This document shows, one piece after another, positions 23,586 through 34,900 of a stretch of DNA of 64,000 nucleotides (within the stretch, counting starts at the first letter, position 1; the number at the start of each line of letters is the position of its first letter). The DNA is from Mermis nigrescens (taxonomy: Eukaryota; Nematoda; Enoplea; Mermithida; Mermithidae). The notes beneath the pieces are model-generated. The model saw nothing but the letters and a program-made list of their open reading frames with translations, searched no databases and was not told the origin of the DNA. Position numbers and translations under genes: made by a program. The stretch is taken from the NCBI GenBank assembly GCA_036768485.1, contig JAVLUZ010000271.1, positions 5,190,309 to 5,254,308 of the forward strand. Direction: 5' to 3'.

Positions 23586-24639
23586 CCTACTGTAGCTAGA
23601 GTCACAAAAAAAATCAGGGAGACTTTTTGAAGGATGGGGAATTCGAATATGAATGAGATTTTGAATGAACTACCCTACATAAAGTGCCGTTAATAAAGGG
23701 TTATTATTTGATAGAGCTTTTCCTTACTACTTTATGTCAAAATATGTATGAAAACTTTTGTACGCTGCTAAGGTAGGTAAGTGGTCTTTGCTTATAATCC
23801 AGTTCTACAAGTTCCTGCATTTTGCATTGTGTTTTACTTTAAGCTGGCGTAGTTTCAGGTATACTTTCTTTGAGCTGATGATTTTATTCTCATTCCACAG
23901 TGATGTCCTCAAAAACCAGTTTCTTGTTATTAGATAGAGCTTTTCCTTGCTATTTTTTGTCAAAATATGTACAAAAACTTTTGTATGCTGCTAAGGTAGG
24001 TAACCGCGTTTTACTCTTAGCTGGCGCAGTTTTGGATATACTTTATTTGAGTTGATGATTTTATTTTTATTATACAGTGGCATCATTTGCTATGATTCCC
24101 AATTTTGCGGTCTGGAATTAGATTTCTAACACACGATTTTATCAGAAACCACTTTGCTGCAAGACAATTTTACACAACCTAAGTTTTTCAACTGTTTTGA
24201 AGAAAAGCTTCAAGAATAATCAAAGACAAATATGAAGATGATGAAGGATCAGTGCACCCAACTTACTGCATTACGTTTGGAATATATTATTCAATCAAGA
24301 CATTTTTGCCAGAAAATTTGCCGCTTCATTCAAACAATATTTTAACTGTAGGGGGCTCATCATTTAGCAGCAGAAAAAAACATGAGAAGTGGTTGGCCTT
24401 GTTATGACTACGAAAATGGATTAATTGATGCTAAATTCTTGGAATGTAAGTAATATGATTAATTTTAATGCTTGCACGTTAATTGTTTAATTTAGATCCT
24501 ACTTTGACTTTTATGTTAAAAATTCTAAATGCAAAATAAAATTTTGTTCAATTACCAACAATCTGATATTTGCAATGGTAAATTGATAAAGTACATGAGT
24601 TTATTTTAAAGTACATGTAAATTCACTAGAGATATAACC

Positions 24640-25251
24640 AGGTGTAGACCAGTGGGATGGCCGCGCCCCCTTAAGTATTCATATGATTATAGGTCCTCAA
24701 CTTTAAACTCTTGGGTACCTTGCTCTGTTAAAATTGATTAAAAAGTGCTATGTTTTTCTCGGATCGACTTATTGAATGACCAGATGACTGGTAGATGACC
24801 GGTTGGTTGGCCGTACCCCCTTAGGTATTTAGGTAGTCCTTCACTTTACACTGATAGGTACCTTGCTCCCTCAAAATCGACTGTGCATTTCCTCGGTTTT
24901 TCTGACTATTAAATGACCAGTTAGATGACCAGTAGGTGAACTGTTGAAGGATCGTACATTGTTTACACTACCATTAATTATATGGCAGTTAATGTCCTCT
25001 GTTTTTTCTGACCATTAAATGACCAGTAGGTGACCTTTTGAAGCACCGTACATTGTTTACACTACCATTAATTATATGGCAATAGCACGAATGTAGCGTT
25101 CAGGGGTTTACACTACCACCAATCATATGCCAGTGGCGCGTACAAAACACTCTAGGGTGCCGCCCGCGCAATTTGCACTTAAGTGCAAAACGCAAATCGC
25201 TCTTAGGTTCAAATCTGTGGGTGGCGACCCAGAGTGCCATGCTTTACTGCT
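24640..25251. repeat. Right terminal inverted repeat of the Polinton
   Basis: Reverse complement of 5890-6440, diverged by scattered substitutions and longer by roughly 60 bp because a module containing TTTACACTACCATTAATTAT plus an ATGACCAGTAGGTGA block is duplicated here. Ends in the complement of AGCAGTAAAGC. Confidence 0.9.
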
Positions 25252-25257
25252 CACATA
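25252..25257. repeat. Polinton target site duplication, right copy (CACATA)
   Basis: Identical to 5884-5889. Confidence 0.9.
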
Positions 25258-25750
25258 ATTATTTAAATAATTTAAATTATCAAATTATAGATTGTTTAAT
25301 AAATTATCTTGTATGCCTTTTACAAATTTTTTGCAGGTTGCTGATGCAAAATATATTTTTGTTTGAAGTTTATAGGTAACTAGTAATAAATATTAAAGTC
25401 AAATACTCTTTTTTGTGTCTGATCAAGCCACTACATAAAGTAAGTCACAAATATTATGACTAGAGAATTGCACTAACCAGCAGCTAATGAAAGCCTAAAT
25501 CTTTAAACTAGATACCTGGATTTCTATTTTGCTTCAAAGATTTATTCACCCAAAAATTTTTACTTGTCAAAATATTTTTTATTTTCTGAATTGCTCACTT
25601 TAAATTGATCATTTCTAGGTAAAGAAAATAGTATTTACTTATTTAATTCACTTTGAAATTGGAAGTACAAGGCATGAAAATTCCACTTGCAATTAATAAT
25701 TTTGAGGTAAAAATTTTAAATGCTTTGCAGGTCAATCGCATTTTGCTAGC
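25258..25750. other. AT-rich spacer between Polinton and Gypsy element
   Basis: Nothing recognised; ends at the 5-bp target duplication ATTGC of the next element. Confidence 0.5.
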
Positions 25751-25755
25751 ATTGC

Positions 25756-26053
25756 TGTGATGTAACTAGGTACATCCCTACGCTCCTACATTCGTGAACT
25801 ATTTTTAACACTTACATCGTTCACGCCCCTTCGTACATATTACTTTACTACGTGTCTTTGAGAGGCTCTTAGTTCGGCTCTCACTTTCTTCGAGACACAG
25901 TCGTGTCATTTAACGCGCTCTTGTTGTAATATCCATTAGTTTCTTACTTAATAAAGTTGGTGATCAATAGGGCTTTACAATCTAGAACCGTATTAAGAAA
26001 AAGAACCATTTAGTATCTACAGTACTAATAGGCAGAAACCCCACTACATTACA
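25756..26053 (+). repeat. 5' LTR of the plus-strand Gypsy
   Basis: 298 bp, TG...CA ends. It differs from the 3' LTR at eight positions, five of which are CpG in one copy and TpG or CpA in the other. It should contain the element's promoter; an AATAAA signal lies near 25950. Confidence 0.92.
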
Positions 26054-26339
26054 TTTGGCGATGTCGGAAATTTGCTTAATTACGGTTTTTCTCGATAAAT
26101 AAACAAAAATTTATCAAAATCTAGGTCGAATTTTACGTGATAAATTTTCATTGCAAAATCGTCATGTTGACTTAAAGTCTGACTACTCAAATAACGAGTT
26201 TGAGTGCATGTTGACCTAACACGTCAGCTAACAGCTCGCACGCTTACAAAAGGCAAACGTATACGTAAAATATGTGTCCTTTCTTTTTCCGACTGAGGTA
26301 CGTGTCGAAGTTTAGAAAAAGCACATTTTGCCAAGTAAC

Positions 26340-27468
26340 ATGCCAACGTCTTCTAATGCAGCTGTGACGAACAGCACAACAGACGACTTATCTGCACGTA
26401 TAAGTCATTTCAAATTTCCACAATTCGATAAACAAATCAAAAATTGGAAATATTACATTCAACAATTTGAGCTCAAACTTAACCTTCAGAATCTAGAAGG
26501 ACAAACAGAAGTGACCAAAAACGCACGCAGAAACCTGCTACTTAAGTGCATAGGCCCCGAGTTATACAGACTTGTATCAGATCATTTCGAACCAAAATCA
26601 ATAACAGAAATCAATTATGTCGAAATTAAAGCGTTTCTAGACAGTTATTTTTGTTATGAAATTTGGTCAGAGTATGCGAAAAACAGAGCAGTCAATTTCA
26701 CAATTTCTTAGTGAATTACGTTCACTAGCAATCGGCTGTAAGTTCAGTAATACCCTCGAGGAACAATTACGCGATCAGTTTTTACTCGGTTTAAGAAATC
26801 CTTCCATGCAGGAAGAGCTTTTTCAAAACCACCCCGAGGATAACGCTAAATTATCAGACATAGAACGAACAGCATTACTGATTGAATTGGCTCAACGCCA
26901 ACGAAAATCACTCAAGAACTCTGATGAACCCTTAGATAGCACGTCTATCAATAAGGTACGTAAGTTCACAGAGAAGACGCAGTCAAAGGGTAAGTCTCGA
27001 CATACAGAATCTTTGAAAAATTCTAAATTTACACAAAAAATCTCAGTTGATCCGAAATTACAGTGTTTACGCTGTGGAAAAAAGCGTCATGAAACTTACA
27101 AATGCTGTCCAGCGCAAAGTAACGTCTGTAAGTCGTGTAAACAAGTTGGTCACTGGGAAAAAGTGTGCTTAAAATCAGGGAACGTCACCCTGTTAAACGA
27201 TAAACGATCAAAAATGAAGATAAATTCGATCACAAATTCAACAATGTCCAATTTTCCGGCCGATTTTCGATTTGATGCTTTCAACAAAAGTTCGAATTCG
27301 GTTGGTTGCATCACTATAGACAGCAAACAGCGCTATTTAATTGATGTAATCATAAATAATCGTAAAACTACGATGGAATATGATACTGCAGCCGTTCAAA
27401 CTATAATCGGTAAACGTCTTGGGAAAACATTGGTTCACCACGCTTATCTGAGACGACAGATAAATTAA
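26340..27468 (+). pseudogene. gag: Gypsy gag with two zinc knuckles, and start of protease
   Basis: The ATG at 26340 (MPTSSNAAV) opens the capsid region, which frameshifts between about 26650 and 26690 into the frame carrying S-I-S-Q-F-L-S-E-L-R-S-L-A, the usual gag core motif. Two CCHC-type knuckles follow at about 27063-27105 (CLRCGKKRHETYKC, first histidine position shifted) and 27127-27170 (CKSCKQVGHWEKVC). The end of the frame includes a retropepsin active-site segment with D-T-A where D-T-G is needed (near 27380), so the protease is probably dead. Stop at 27468, with another frame change before reverse transcriptase. Confidence 0.88.
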
Positions 27469-27494
27469 GCGCTTATCCAGATTTCGAAATCGAA

Positions 27495-28770
27495 ATGCTA
27501 GGCGAAACTACTGTAGACGTAAAAGTAGGCCTGCAAAAGAAAAGATTGAAAGTCACAGTCACAAAACAAACGGCAACACTGTTATTTGGCCGTGATTGGA
27601 TAAAAGCGTTTAATCTGCAACCAAACTGCAGATACGTGCAATTACAAACAATTCAAACAGACTACGTTTTGAAAATTTCGGACAAAACGGAATCCGAATT
27701 AAGTAAATTAGTAGCGCAGTACACAGACGTTTTGAGCAGTAAACTAGGTCGCATCACAGGTTTTAAAGCATCTATTACGCTTAAAGATGCGAAACCAATC
27801 GTTTTTAAACCTAGACCAGTTCCTTTTGCACTAAAATCTGCCGCTGATGCAGAAGTTCAACACTTAATTACAGACGGCATTCTAGAAAAAGTAGACCCTG
27901 CCGTAACGCCAATTGAATGGGCATCACCTGTTGTTTATGTACCTAAAACTCATGGACGAGTACGCCTATGCGGTGACTTTAAAGTCACAATTAATTGGTA
28001 CATACCGAAAAACCCTCACTCACTCCCACAGTTTGAGGAAATAATCGCAAAACTCGCAAACTTTACAGAATTTTCAACAATTGATTTAAAAGATGCTTAC
28101 TTACAGATGGAAATAAAACCGGAATCGCGTAAATATCTGATAATCGCAACACATAAAGGCTACTATCAATACACGCGCATGCCTTTTGGTATTTCCTCTG
28201 CACCCGCCATATTCCAACAGTTCATGGACACTTTACTACAAGGCATGGACGGTGTAACGTGGTTTATGGACGACATTTGCACGGCTGGAAAAACATGATT
28301 AGAACATGTTTCGAACTTGAAAAAAGTTTTCGAAAAACTACGTCAAGTGGGCTTACGTACACAGCAATCAAAACTGCATCTTTTATGCCCGGAAGTAAAA
28401 TTTTTGGGTCATCGAATCGACAAAACTGGGATTCACCCAGTAACCAAAAACGTAAAGGCACTAAGGGACCAACCGGCTCCCAAAAATGTGTCAGAGCTAT
28501 GCTCGTTTCTCGGTTTGCTAAACTATTATGCTCGTTTTATACCAAATTTACAGGCAAAATGCGCACCTTTACACCGTTTTTTACAAAAAAGGCAAACAAT
28601 GGCATTTTACAGAGTCAGATTTACGACTTTTCAATGAGCCTAAGAATGCAATTTCATCAGAAAACGTACTGGTACATTTTGACAAAAAATTACCAGTAGT
28701 TTTAGCAACAGTCGCTTAGAAAAAGGAATTGGTGCACTGCTTCTGCATCAATATCCTGACGGTTCAGATA
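27495..28770 (+). pseudogene. pol: Gypsy reverse transcriptase, broken into frames
   Basis: Copies element RNA to DNA. In 27495-28298: finger motifs R-L-C-G-D-F-K, the STIDLKDAYLQM catalytic-Asp region, M-P-F-G-I-S-S-A-P, and the active site FMDD (Y is replaced by F in the YxDD box). A 1-nt shift at about 28298-28317 leads to the connection frame (28317-28637) with FLGHRIDKTGIHP and a F-L-G-L-L-N-Y-Y-A-R-F-I-P motif. More shifts follow near 28600-28730 before RNase H. Two of three frames overlap here; the true one switches. Confidence 0.88.
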
Positions 28771-29090
28771 GGCCAATAGCTGCCGCTTTGCGCTCATTGT
28801 CTCAGACAGAAAAACAATATGCGCCGATTGACAGAGAGGCATTAGCGATCATGTTTGGGGTAAATAAATTTAATCAGTACCTATACGGACAAAATTTTAA
28901 ATTGAGAACTGATCACAAACCGTTAGAACGCATTTTTGGAGGAAATAAAGAAATTCCAAAAATGGCTGCTTCTGCGTTTAACACGCTGGGCAATCACACT
29001 TAGCGCTTACAATTATACAATCAAATATAAGCCAGGCAAGGAAAACGTAGCTGCGGACGCGCTGTCACGTTTACCTTTAGCTGATACGAG
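28771..29090 (+). pseudogene. pol: Gypsy RNase H domain
   Basis: Removes the RNA strand during reverse transcription. QYAPIDREALAIMFGV and TDHKPLERIFG give the catalytic Glu and Asp context; the next frame (from about 28936) continues with Y-N-Y-T-I-K-Y-K-P-G-K-E-N-V-A-A-D-A-L-S-R-L, the conserved end of the domain. One 1-nt shift near 28960-28990 separates the two. Confidence 0.85.
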
Positions 29091-30162
29091 CGCATCTGAA
29101 TTCGAACTTAGTGATGCCAAGATTATCTGTCAGATACGCGCAATGCAAATGAACGATTTACCTTTAACACAGCCTGTGCTTAAACGTAAAACAGTGCACA
29201 ATCCTGTTTTAAATACAGTCATAGCTTACTTAGAACGCGGCTGGCCTGAAAAATGCAGAATACACGCAGAAATTCTGCCATATTTCGAAAAACGACACAA
29301 ATTATTGTTTGAGGACGGAATCATAATGTGGCAGAACAGAATAGTAATACCAAATTGTTTGCAGAAAACAGTCTTAACAAAATTACACGAAGGACACTCA
29401 GGAATACTAGCTACACGTTCTTTAGCTCGCTCTTCCGTCTGGTGGCCTAAAATCGATAGAAGTATTGAAAATTTAGTAGAAAACTGCTTATTCTGCCAAG
29501 AAAATCATAAAAACGAGCCCAAAACGCCACTAAACTCATGGAATATTCCTAACGCCCCATGGGAACGAATCCATATCGATTTCGCAGGTCCATACAATGG
29601 ACTAATGTGGTTCGTAATTATTGACGCCTACTCACGCTGGGTAGAAATTTTCATGATGAAAAACGCATCATCTGAAAATACAATTCGAATTCTAAAGTCG
29701 CTATTCTCACGTTACGGAATATGCAAATATATTGTATCTGACAACGGAAAGCAATTCACGTCAGAGCACTTCAAAAGCTTCTGCAAACTGAATGGTGTGA
29801 CGCACATGCGCTCCTCACCTTACCACAGTCGCACAAATGGTATGGCAGAACGCGCTATACAAACTTTTAAGCAACATTATGGTGTGCTAAAAACGCAAAA
29901 TATCGAGCTAATGCAGGATAAGCTAAATACGTGGCTTTTCACATATCGATGTACGATACACTCATCAACAAATTGTACGCCTGCAGAATTGTTTTTCGGA
30001 CAAAAATTATGCACGCTATTTGATCGACTTAAGCCTGATGCAAAGATACATATGTATAAGGCAAAAGCAAAGCAGAAATTTTATCACGATTGGAATACGA
30101 AAGAACGAAATTTTAAACAGAACAATACAGTCTGGGTGTATAACACGTTAGGAAAAACGTGA
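29091..30162 (+). CDS. pol: Gypsy integrase, catalytic residues intact
   Basis: Within an unbroken frame of 408 codons beginning in RNase H at 28936. The HHCC zinc domain is visible (LHEGHSG, then CLFCQ), then the DDE core: Asp in I-H-I-D-F-A-G-P-Y, Asp in V-S-D-N-G-K-Q-F-T-S, Glu in N-G-M-A-E-R-A-I-Q-T-F, then a C-terminal K-A-K-A-K-Q basic segment. It is the best-preserved part of the element. The frame ends at TGA 30160-30162, after which the same frame remains readable. Confidence 0.9.
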
Positions 30163-30543
30163 ACACCAGGAGTCGTTAAACAGAAAATGGGTCCTTTATC
30201 CTATAAAATCGAAATTAACAAGTCAGTTCAGTGAAAGCACGCTGATCATCTACGATTATGTAAACTCGTTTCTTGCAAAAACCTATCAGACGAAACTGAT
30301 TCAAAAACAGTCAAAAATGCAGTGCAGCAACCTGTTCACCCGTTTATAACCCCAACTTTAAATGTAGAACAGAAAGTATCAGAAAACAATCAGAAAATAA
30401 CAGAATCTGAAAGTGATACAGTTATACACGACGACAAAAACGACAAAGAACCAAATGTCATGAGAGATCAAGTGGACAACAACAACAAAACGAGGGATCT
30501 CAAAGATAAGCCAACCCCAAGACGGTCAACAAGGACACGCTGA
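30163..30543 (+). pseudogene. pol: Gypsy pol C-terminal tail
   Basis: After the TGA at 30160-30162 the same frame continues with V-V-K-Q-K-M-G-P-L-S-Y-K-I, then another TGA (about 30232) followed by K-H-A-D-H-L-R-L, the usual end of Gypsy integrases where arginine precedes the lysine/histidine. A hydrophilic tail ends R-R-S-T-R-T-R at 30543. Both TGA codons replace likely CGA arginines. Confidence 0.8.
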
Positions 30544-30610
30544 CCACCGGATTGTTACATTTCCTGTGATTGAGCGTGATACATTTTTTTGCGGAGGGGG
30601 ATATGTGATG

Positions 30611-30873
30611 CATACGTGGGCAGCAAGAAAATTCTGGGGGGGGGTGCAAGATTTTTTTGAAGGTCGAAATATGGCCTTAAAAATGGTGGTATGGCGATAA
30701 AAACACCATTTTTCGACGTTTCTCATCAAGCACTATCCATTGGCATCAAAAAATTGCGAAAAAAACGAAAAAAATTTTCAAAAATTGAATTCTGGGGGGT
30801 ATTTTGATTTCTGGGGGGTATTTTGGTTTCTGGGGGGTGCATACCCCCCCCAAACCCCCCACGCCCAGGTGTG
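30611..30873 (+). mobile_element. MITE copy 1 of the CATACGTGGGC family, in the Gypsy 3' LTR boundary
   Basis: 263 bp from CATACGTGGGCAGC to CGCCCAGGTGTG, flanked by a perfect 8-bp duplication ATGTGATG (30603-30610 and 30874-30881). It split the first seven bases of the LTR from the rest, so it is younger than the Gypsy. The family core includes GACGTTTCTCATCAAGCAC and G-rich runs near both ends. Non-coding; 8-bp duplication suggests hAT mobilisation. Confidence 0.88.
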
Positions 30874-30874
30874 A

Positions 30875-31172
30875 TGTGATGTAACTAGGTACATCCCTAC
30901 ACTCCTACATTTGTGAACTATTTTTAACACTTACGTCGTTCACGCCCCTTTGTACATATTACTTTACTACGTGTCTTTGAGAGGCTCTTAGTTCGGCTCT
31001 CACTTTCTTCAAGACACAGTCGTGTCATTTAACGCGCTCTTGTTGTGATATCCATTAGTTTCTTACTTAATAAACTTGGTGATAAATAGGGCTTTACAAT
31101 CTAGAACCGTATTAAGAAAAAGAACCATTTAGTATCTACAGTACTAATAGGCAGAAACCCCACTACATTACA
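30875..31172 (+). repeat. 3' LTR of the plus-strand Gypsy
   Basis: 298 bp; the first seven bases here are part of the MITE's target duplication, the original copy lying at 30604-30610. Ends CATTACA, followed by ATTGC. Confidence 0.92.
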
Positions 31173-31177
31173 ATTGC

Positions 31178-31989
31178 AAAGAAAATAATAACTCACCAAG
31201 TACTTTTAAAAATTGAAATCAATATTCCTGTAAATATTGATGCACAAATCCATGTCTTTTTGCCATTAAGAGTATAATAAATTTCCTGTATTTATCAATA
31301 AAGCGTATTATTAAGCGCATGAAATTAAAGTGCAATTATGTCATTATTTCCTGAAGAAATAATGTAAGGAAACAAAAATAACCCATTCTATTTACTGAAA
31401 AATATGTCTCAATTAATTTGAAATGGAAAAATAATTAAATACACATGTATATAATACAATACAGTGAATATGAATACACGTGTTTATACTACAATACAGT
31501 GAATTTGAGAGTAAAAGAAAAGTGAGTTCAAGTAAAAATTGTCAAATTGAAGGAAAAATCTTGCAACCAGAATGATGCTTGAAAAATTTTGCTGTCGCAT
31601 GCTTTGTACGTACACATAAAATCAAATAATGAACGTATTTGTTCCTCAATGCAATGTATTCATTCTGTTTAGGCTGAAGTGTGAATCATTTGAGTAAACA
31701 AAAAGTGTAGATAAAAATCAATGCGTTTTGATGACGGTCTAAACATGCATGGTTGATGCATACCATGGTTTGACTCTCTTTATAGATACTAGGTATTGTT
31801 CAGGATTCTCGCCTAATGAGCTAATTTTAATAGTATTATGCAGGTTTTCTCACATTGAATGCACAATAACATAAGGTCCAGGATAAGTTATATCCAATTT
31901 ACACTTTTATGGGATTTTCACAGCCACAAAGTCACCTGGTAAAGAATTCTTTCCCTTTGTTTTCTTATCATAAAATACTTTTTGCTTTT
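31178..31989. other. AT-rich spacer, nothing recognised
   Basis: No gene or terminal structure found in about 0.8 kb. Confidence 0.45.
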
Positions 31990-34900
31990 TCTGTGCTTAC
32001 TCTATATTTTCTAGAACTATATCACGTGTGTGACTTAATGTTTTCACTAGGAAATATCTATATGAATCGTAATCTAAGTTAATTGTCATTTTCTTTAGAG
32101 GTGCGTTGTCTAATTGAAGTGTAGGCTGTCTGCCATACATGAGAAAATATGAACTTTCCCTAGTCCAATCATGTGGTGTTGCTCTGTACGCAAAAAGTAC
32201 AAATGCTAAATATTTGTTCCCATTATCTGGTTTGTTACTAGATAACCATTTTAATTGGTTAATTATAGTCCAATTTGTTCTTTCCAACTTGTGGGTGATA
32301 AGCAGTCATTTGTACTTTTTTATGTGCAAGAGTTCGCATACGTTTTTTATTAATTCAGATGTAAAATCTGACCCTCTGTCAGATAGAAGCCTTTTGGCTC
32401 ACCATATCTGAGCACAATTCCTTTTACAAAAATATCAGCAACAATCTCTGTTGTGATAGTCTCAGCAGGAAATGCTTTTATCCATTTTGTAAAATAATCA
32501 CAAAATACAATATAATTCACACAACTGAATCTGGATGGCTTCAGAGTAAGGCAGGCAATCAACGCTGAAACCATCTCCCAAGGTGCAGATACAGGGATGT
32601 TACTTAACAAAACTTTAGGTATTTTTTCTAAACGCATTAATTGACAGTTTGGACAGCTTTTAACCCAATTTTGAACATTAATACCTATGTTTGGCCACCA
32701 ATATCTCAAAAGCATCATTGATGTTACTTTTGGAATGCCAAAATGTCCTGCTATGTTTGTGCCATGAAATTGATGTATGACTCTAAATACTAATTTTTCT
32801 GGTATAACAAGCTGGAAAACAGTAGTTTTCAATTGTTTATTCTGCCAAATTTGATAGAAATTTTTTTTAGAATTTTTTTTTAAATTTTTTTGATTTTTTT
32901 TAAACAGAAATTTTATAATTTTTTCCGTGATATTTTTCAGGCTTACCCAATGCTTTATAAATTTTAGAAATGAAGAGATCTGATTTTTGCATTTCAGCAA
33001 TATTGATTTTATTTAATGCGACTGATAGGTCATTAGAAACTGGCACTAAGTCCATATCTGTCTCAGTTTCTAGTTTAAGTTTACTATCAGTGTTCTGTAT
33101 ACTTGTATCCATATCCGAGGTAGACTAATTTGATTCTGTTTCTCTTTTTCCCATACCTCGTGTAGTATCGTTTGTTGCTATATGTTCTGGGATTCTAGAT
33201 AAAAAATCAGCTGCTTGATTTTCTTTTCCTGGTATATGCCTAATACTATACTTATACTTGACTAAAATTGAAGCCCATTTTTGCATTCTATTATTTTTAG
33301 ACACTGCAGTTTTCATCCAGGGTAGAGTTTGTGATCTGATTCACCTAGCACTTCTTGATTTATAATATAATGGTCAAATTTCTGAAATGCAAAATAAAGT
33401 GCAAGACATTCATGTTCAATTGTGCTATAACTTTGTACAGCCTTATTTAGTTGTGTACTCGTGTGTGCAATAACTCAACTATAATGTCGGCGTTGCTGTA
33501 TCAAAACAGCACCCAAAGCAGTGTTGCTAGCATCTGCTTGAATAATAAATTTGCAGTCTGGCTTATAAATAGGAAATTGCAGAGCAGGCAGTGAAGTAAA
33601 TTTTTAGTGCTAAATTTTAAATGCCCTTTCACACTCTGGAGTGATTTTGTATTCAACATCATCCTTTATGAGTTCATATAATGATGCCGCAAAGTCTGCC
33701 AAGTTTGGTATAAAAGAGTGAAATCATTCAACTATTCCCAAGAATTGTTCCATTTCTTTCTTGTGTTTTAGGAATGTATAATTTTTTATTGCCATAAATT
33801 TCCCAGGATCCGGATGGATTCTTTCCTTCAAAATTTCATGACCCAAAAATTAGACTTTTGGCTTCAAAAATGCACACTTTCTTATTTTTAATTTTAGACT
33901 AGCTTTTTCTAGCACTGAAAAAACTTCATTCAGTTTTCTCAGGTGGTCTTCAAATGTATTACTGTAAACAATCATTTCATTGATATAAACTAAGCAAGAT
34001 TTCCAGGTTAGCCTTTTTCAAATTGATTCTATTATTCTCTGGAAATCTGCTAGTGCATTTCCCAAGCCAAATAGCATGGTGCTAAATTCATAATGACCAT
34101 CTTGGCAAATGAAAATAAGTTTTTTTCTTTACAATTTTCATGCATCCTAATTTGCCAGTATCCTGACTTTAAGTCAAGACTTGGAAAATATTGAGCATCT
34201 CCTAGTGAATCTGTATAGTCACTTATCCTTGGCAGAGGATAGATATTATTTCATGTAACAGCGTTTGAACCATGAAAGTCTATTACTGACCTGCCTATTA
34301 CCATCTTTCTTTTTAATTAGAAACATTGGTGCTACCCATGGGCTTTTACTTGGTCTTGTAATGCTGTCATCAAGCATTTCCTTAATTTCATCTTGTAATA
34401 ACTTTAAATGTGCTACAGGTGTCCTAAAGAGACGTTTAGCTATGGGCTCATCAGAACCCATATTAATTTCATGTTGTATAAAATGTGTGAATACTAATTT
34501 TTCAGCATCAAGTGCACAAACTGATCTATGTTTTCACAAAATTTTCCTTAACTTTGATTTATCAACTTTACTCAAAGCTGGATTTTCTTCTAACTTATCA
34601 AATGCATTTTCAAAACTTTATTATGCTCATGAATTTTTGACATATTCTGATTTATGATAGCTTCTACCAGCTCAGGATGTCCCACGACCAGTCAAGATTT
34701 AATTTCAAAGGGTTTGTTTGAAATATCCAACATGCATACTTGTACTAAATTCCTTTTGCTTTTGAAAAGCGATTTAGCAACAAAAATGGGATCATTGTCA
34801 CATAAAGATAATTCAACAGTTTAGAGCATAGATTTTTCTAAATTTTAATTTTTGGCTTTTTCCCCATTTTTAAGCTCATGTCCAACAGATCATGGAAAAA

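Larger units (their letters stand above)
20893..24639. other. Non-coding, repeat-rich interior of the Polinton upstream of PolB
   Basis: No supportable gene in 3.7 kb; this stretch must contain the PolB promoter and perhaps other control signals. It holds a hAT-type MITE, a short tandem array near 23450-23580, and several duplicated modules. A block at about 22545-22640 (containing GCTATGATTCCCAATTTTGC) recurs at about 24055-24150 and partly at 23877-23930. A block at about 23700-23770 (GATAGAGCTTTTCCTTACTA) recurs at about 23930-24003. The short frame at 22550-22732 spans one of these modules and is probably not a gene. Confidence 0.5.
5890..25251 (-). mobile_element. Polinton/Maverick element, complete but inactivated
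   Basis: A 19.36-kb self-synthesising-type DNA transposon (virus-like). It is bounded by inverted repeats starting AGTAGTAAAGC (left) and, read inward from the right end, AGCAGTAAAGC, with a perfect 6-bp duplication CACATA. Every diagnostic gene is present on the minus strand between 6694 and 20892: protein-primed PolB, integrase with chromodomain, adenain-like protease, FtsK/HerA-type packaging ATPase, major and minor capsid proteins. Adjacent genes in the morphogenesis block overlap or abut (ATGA start-stop overlaps at 9438-9441 and 10791-10794), which is virus-like compactness. The 3.7 kb between PolB and the right repeat is non-coding and repeat-rich. Nearly all genes contain single-base frameshifts or one in-frame TGA, so this copy should not be functional, though some frameshifts sit in homopolymers and could be assembly errors. 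Confidence 0.95.
25751..31177 (+). mobile_element. Ty3/Gypsy LTR retrotransposon (K02A2.6-like), nearly complete
   Basis: Flanked by the duplication ATTGC (25751-25755 and 31173-31177). LTRs are 298 bp (25756-26053 and 30875-31172), beginning TGTGATG and ending CATTACA. Immediately after the 5' LTR is a TGGCGATGTCGG primer-binding-like site; before the 3' LTR is a GCGGAGGGGG polypurine tract near 30591. Gag, protease, reverse transcriptase, RNase H and integrase follow in the Ty3/Gypsy order, with several 1-nt frameshifts and in-frame TGA codons. A MITE sits at the 3' LTR boundary. The LTRs differ at 8 of 298 positions by my count. Confidence 0.92.
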
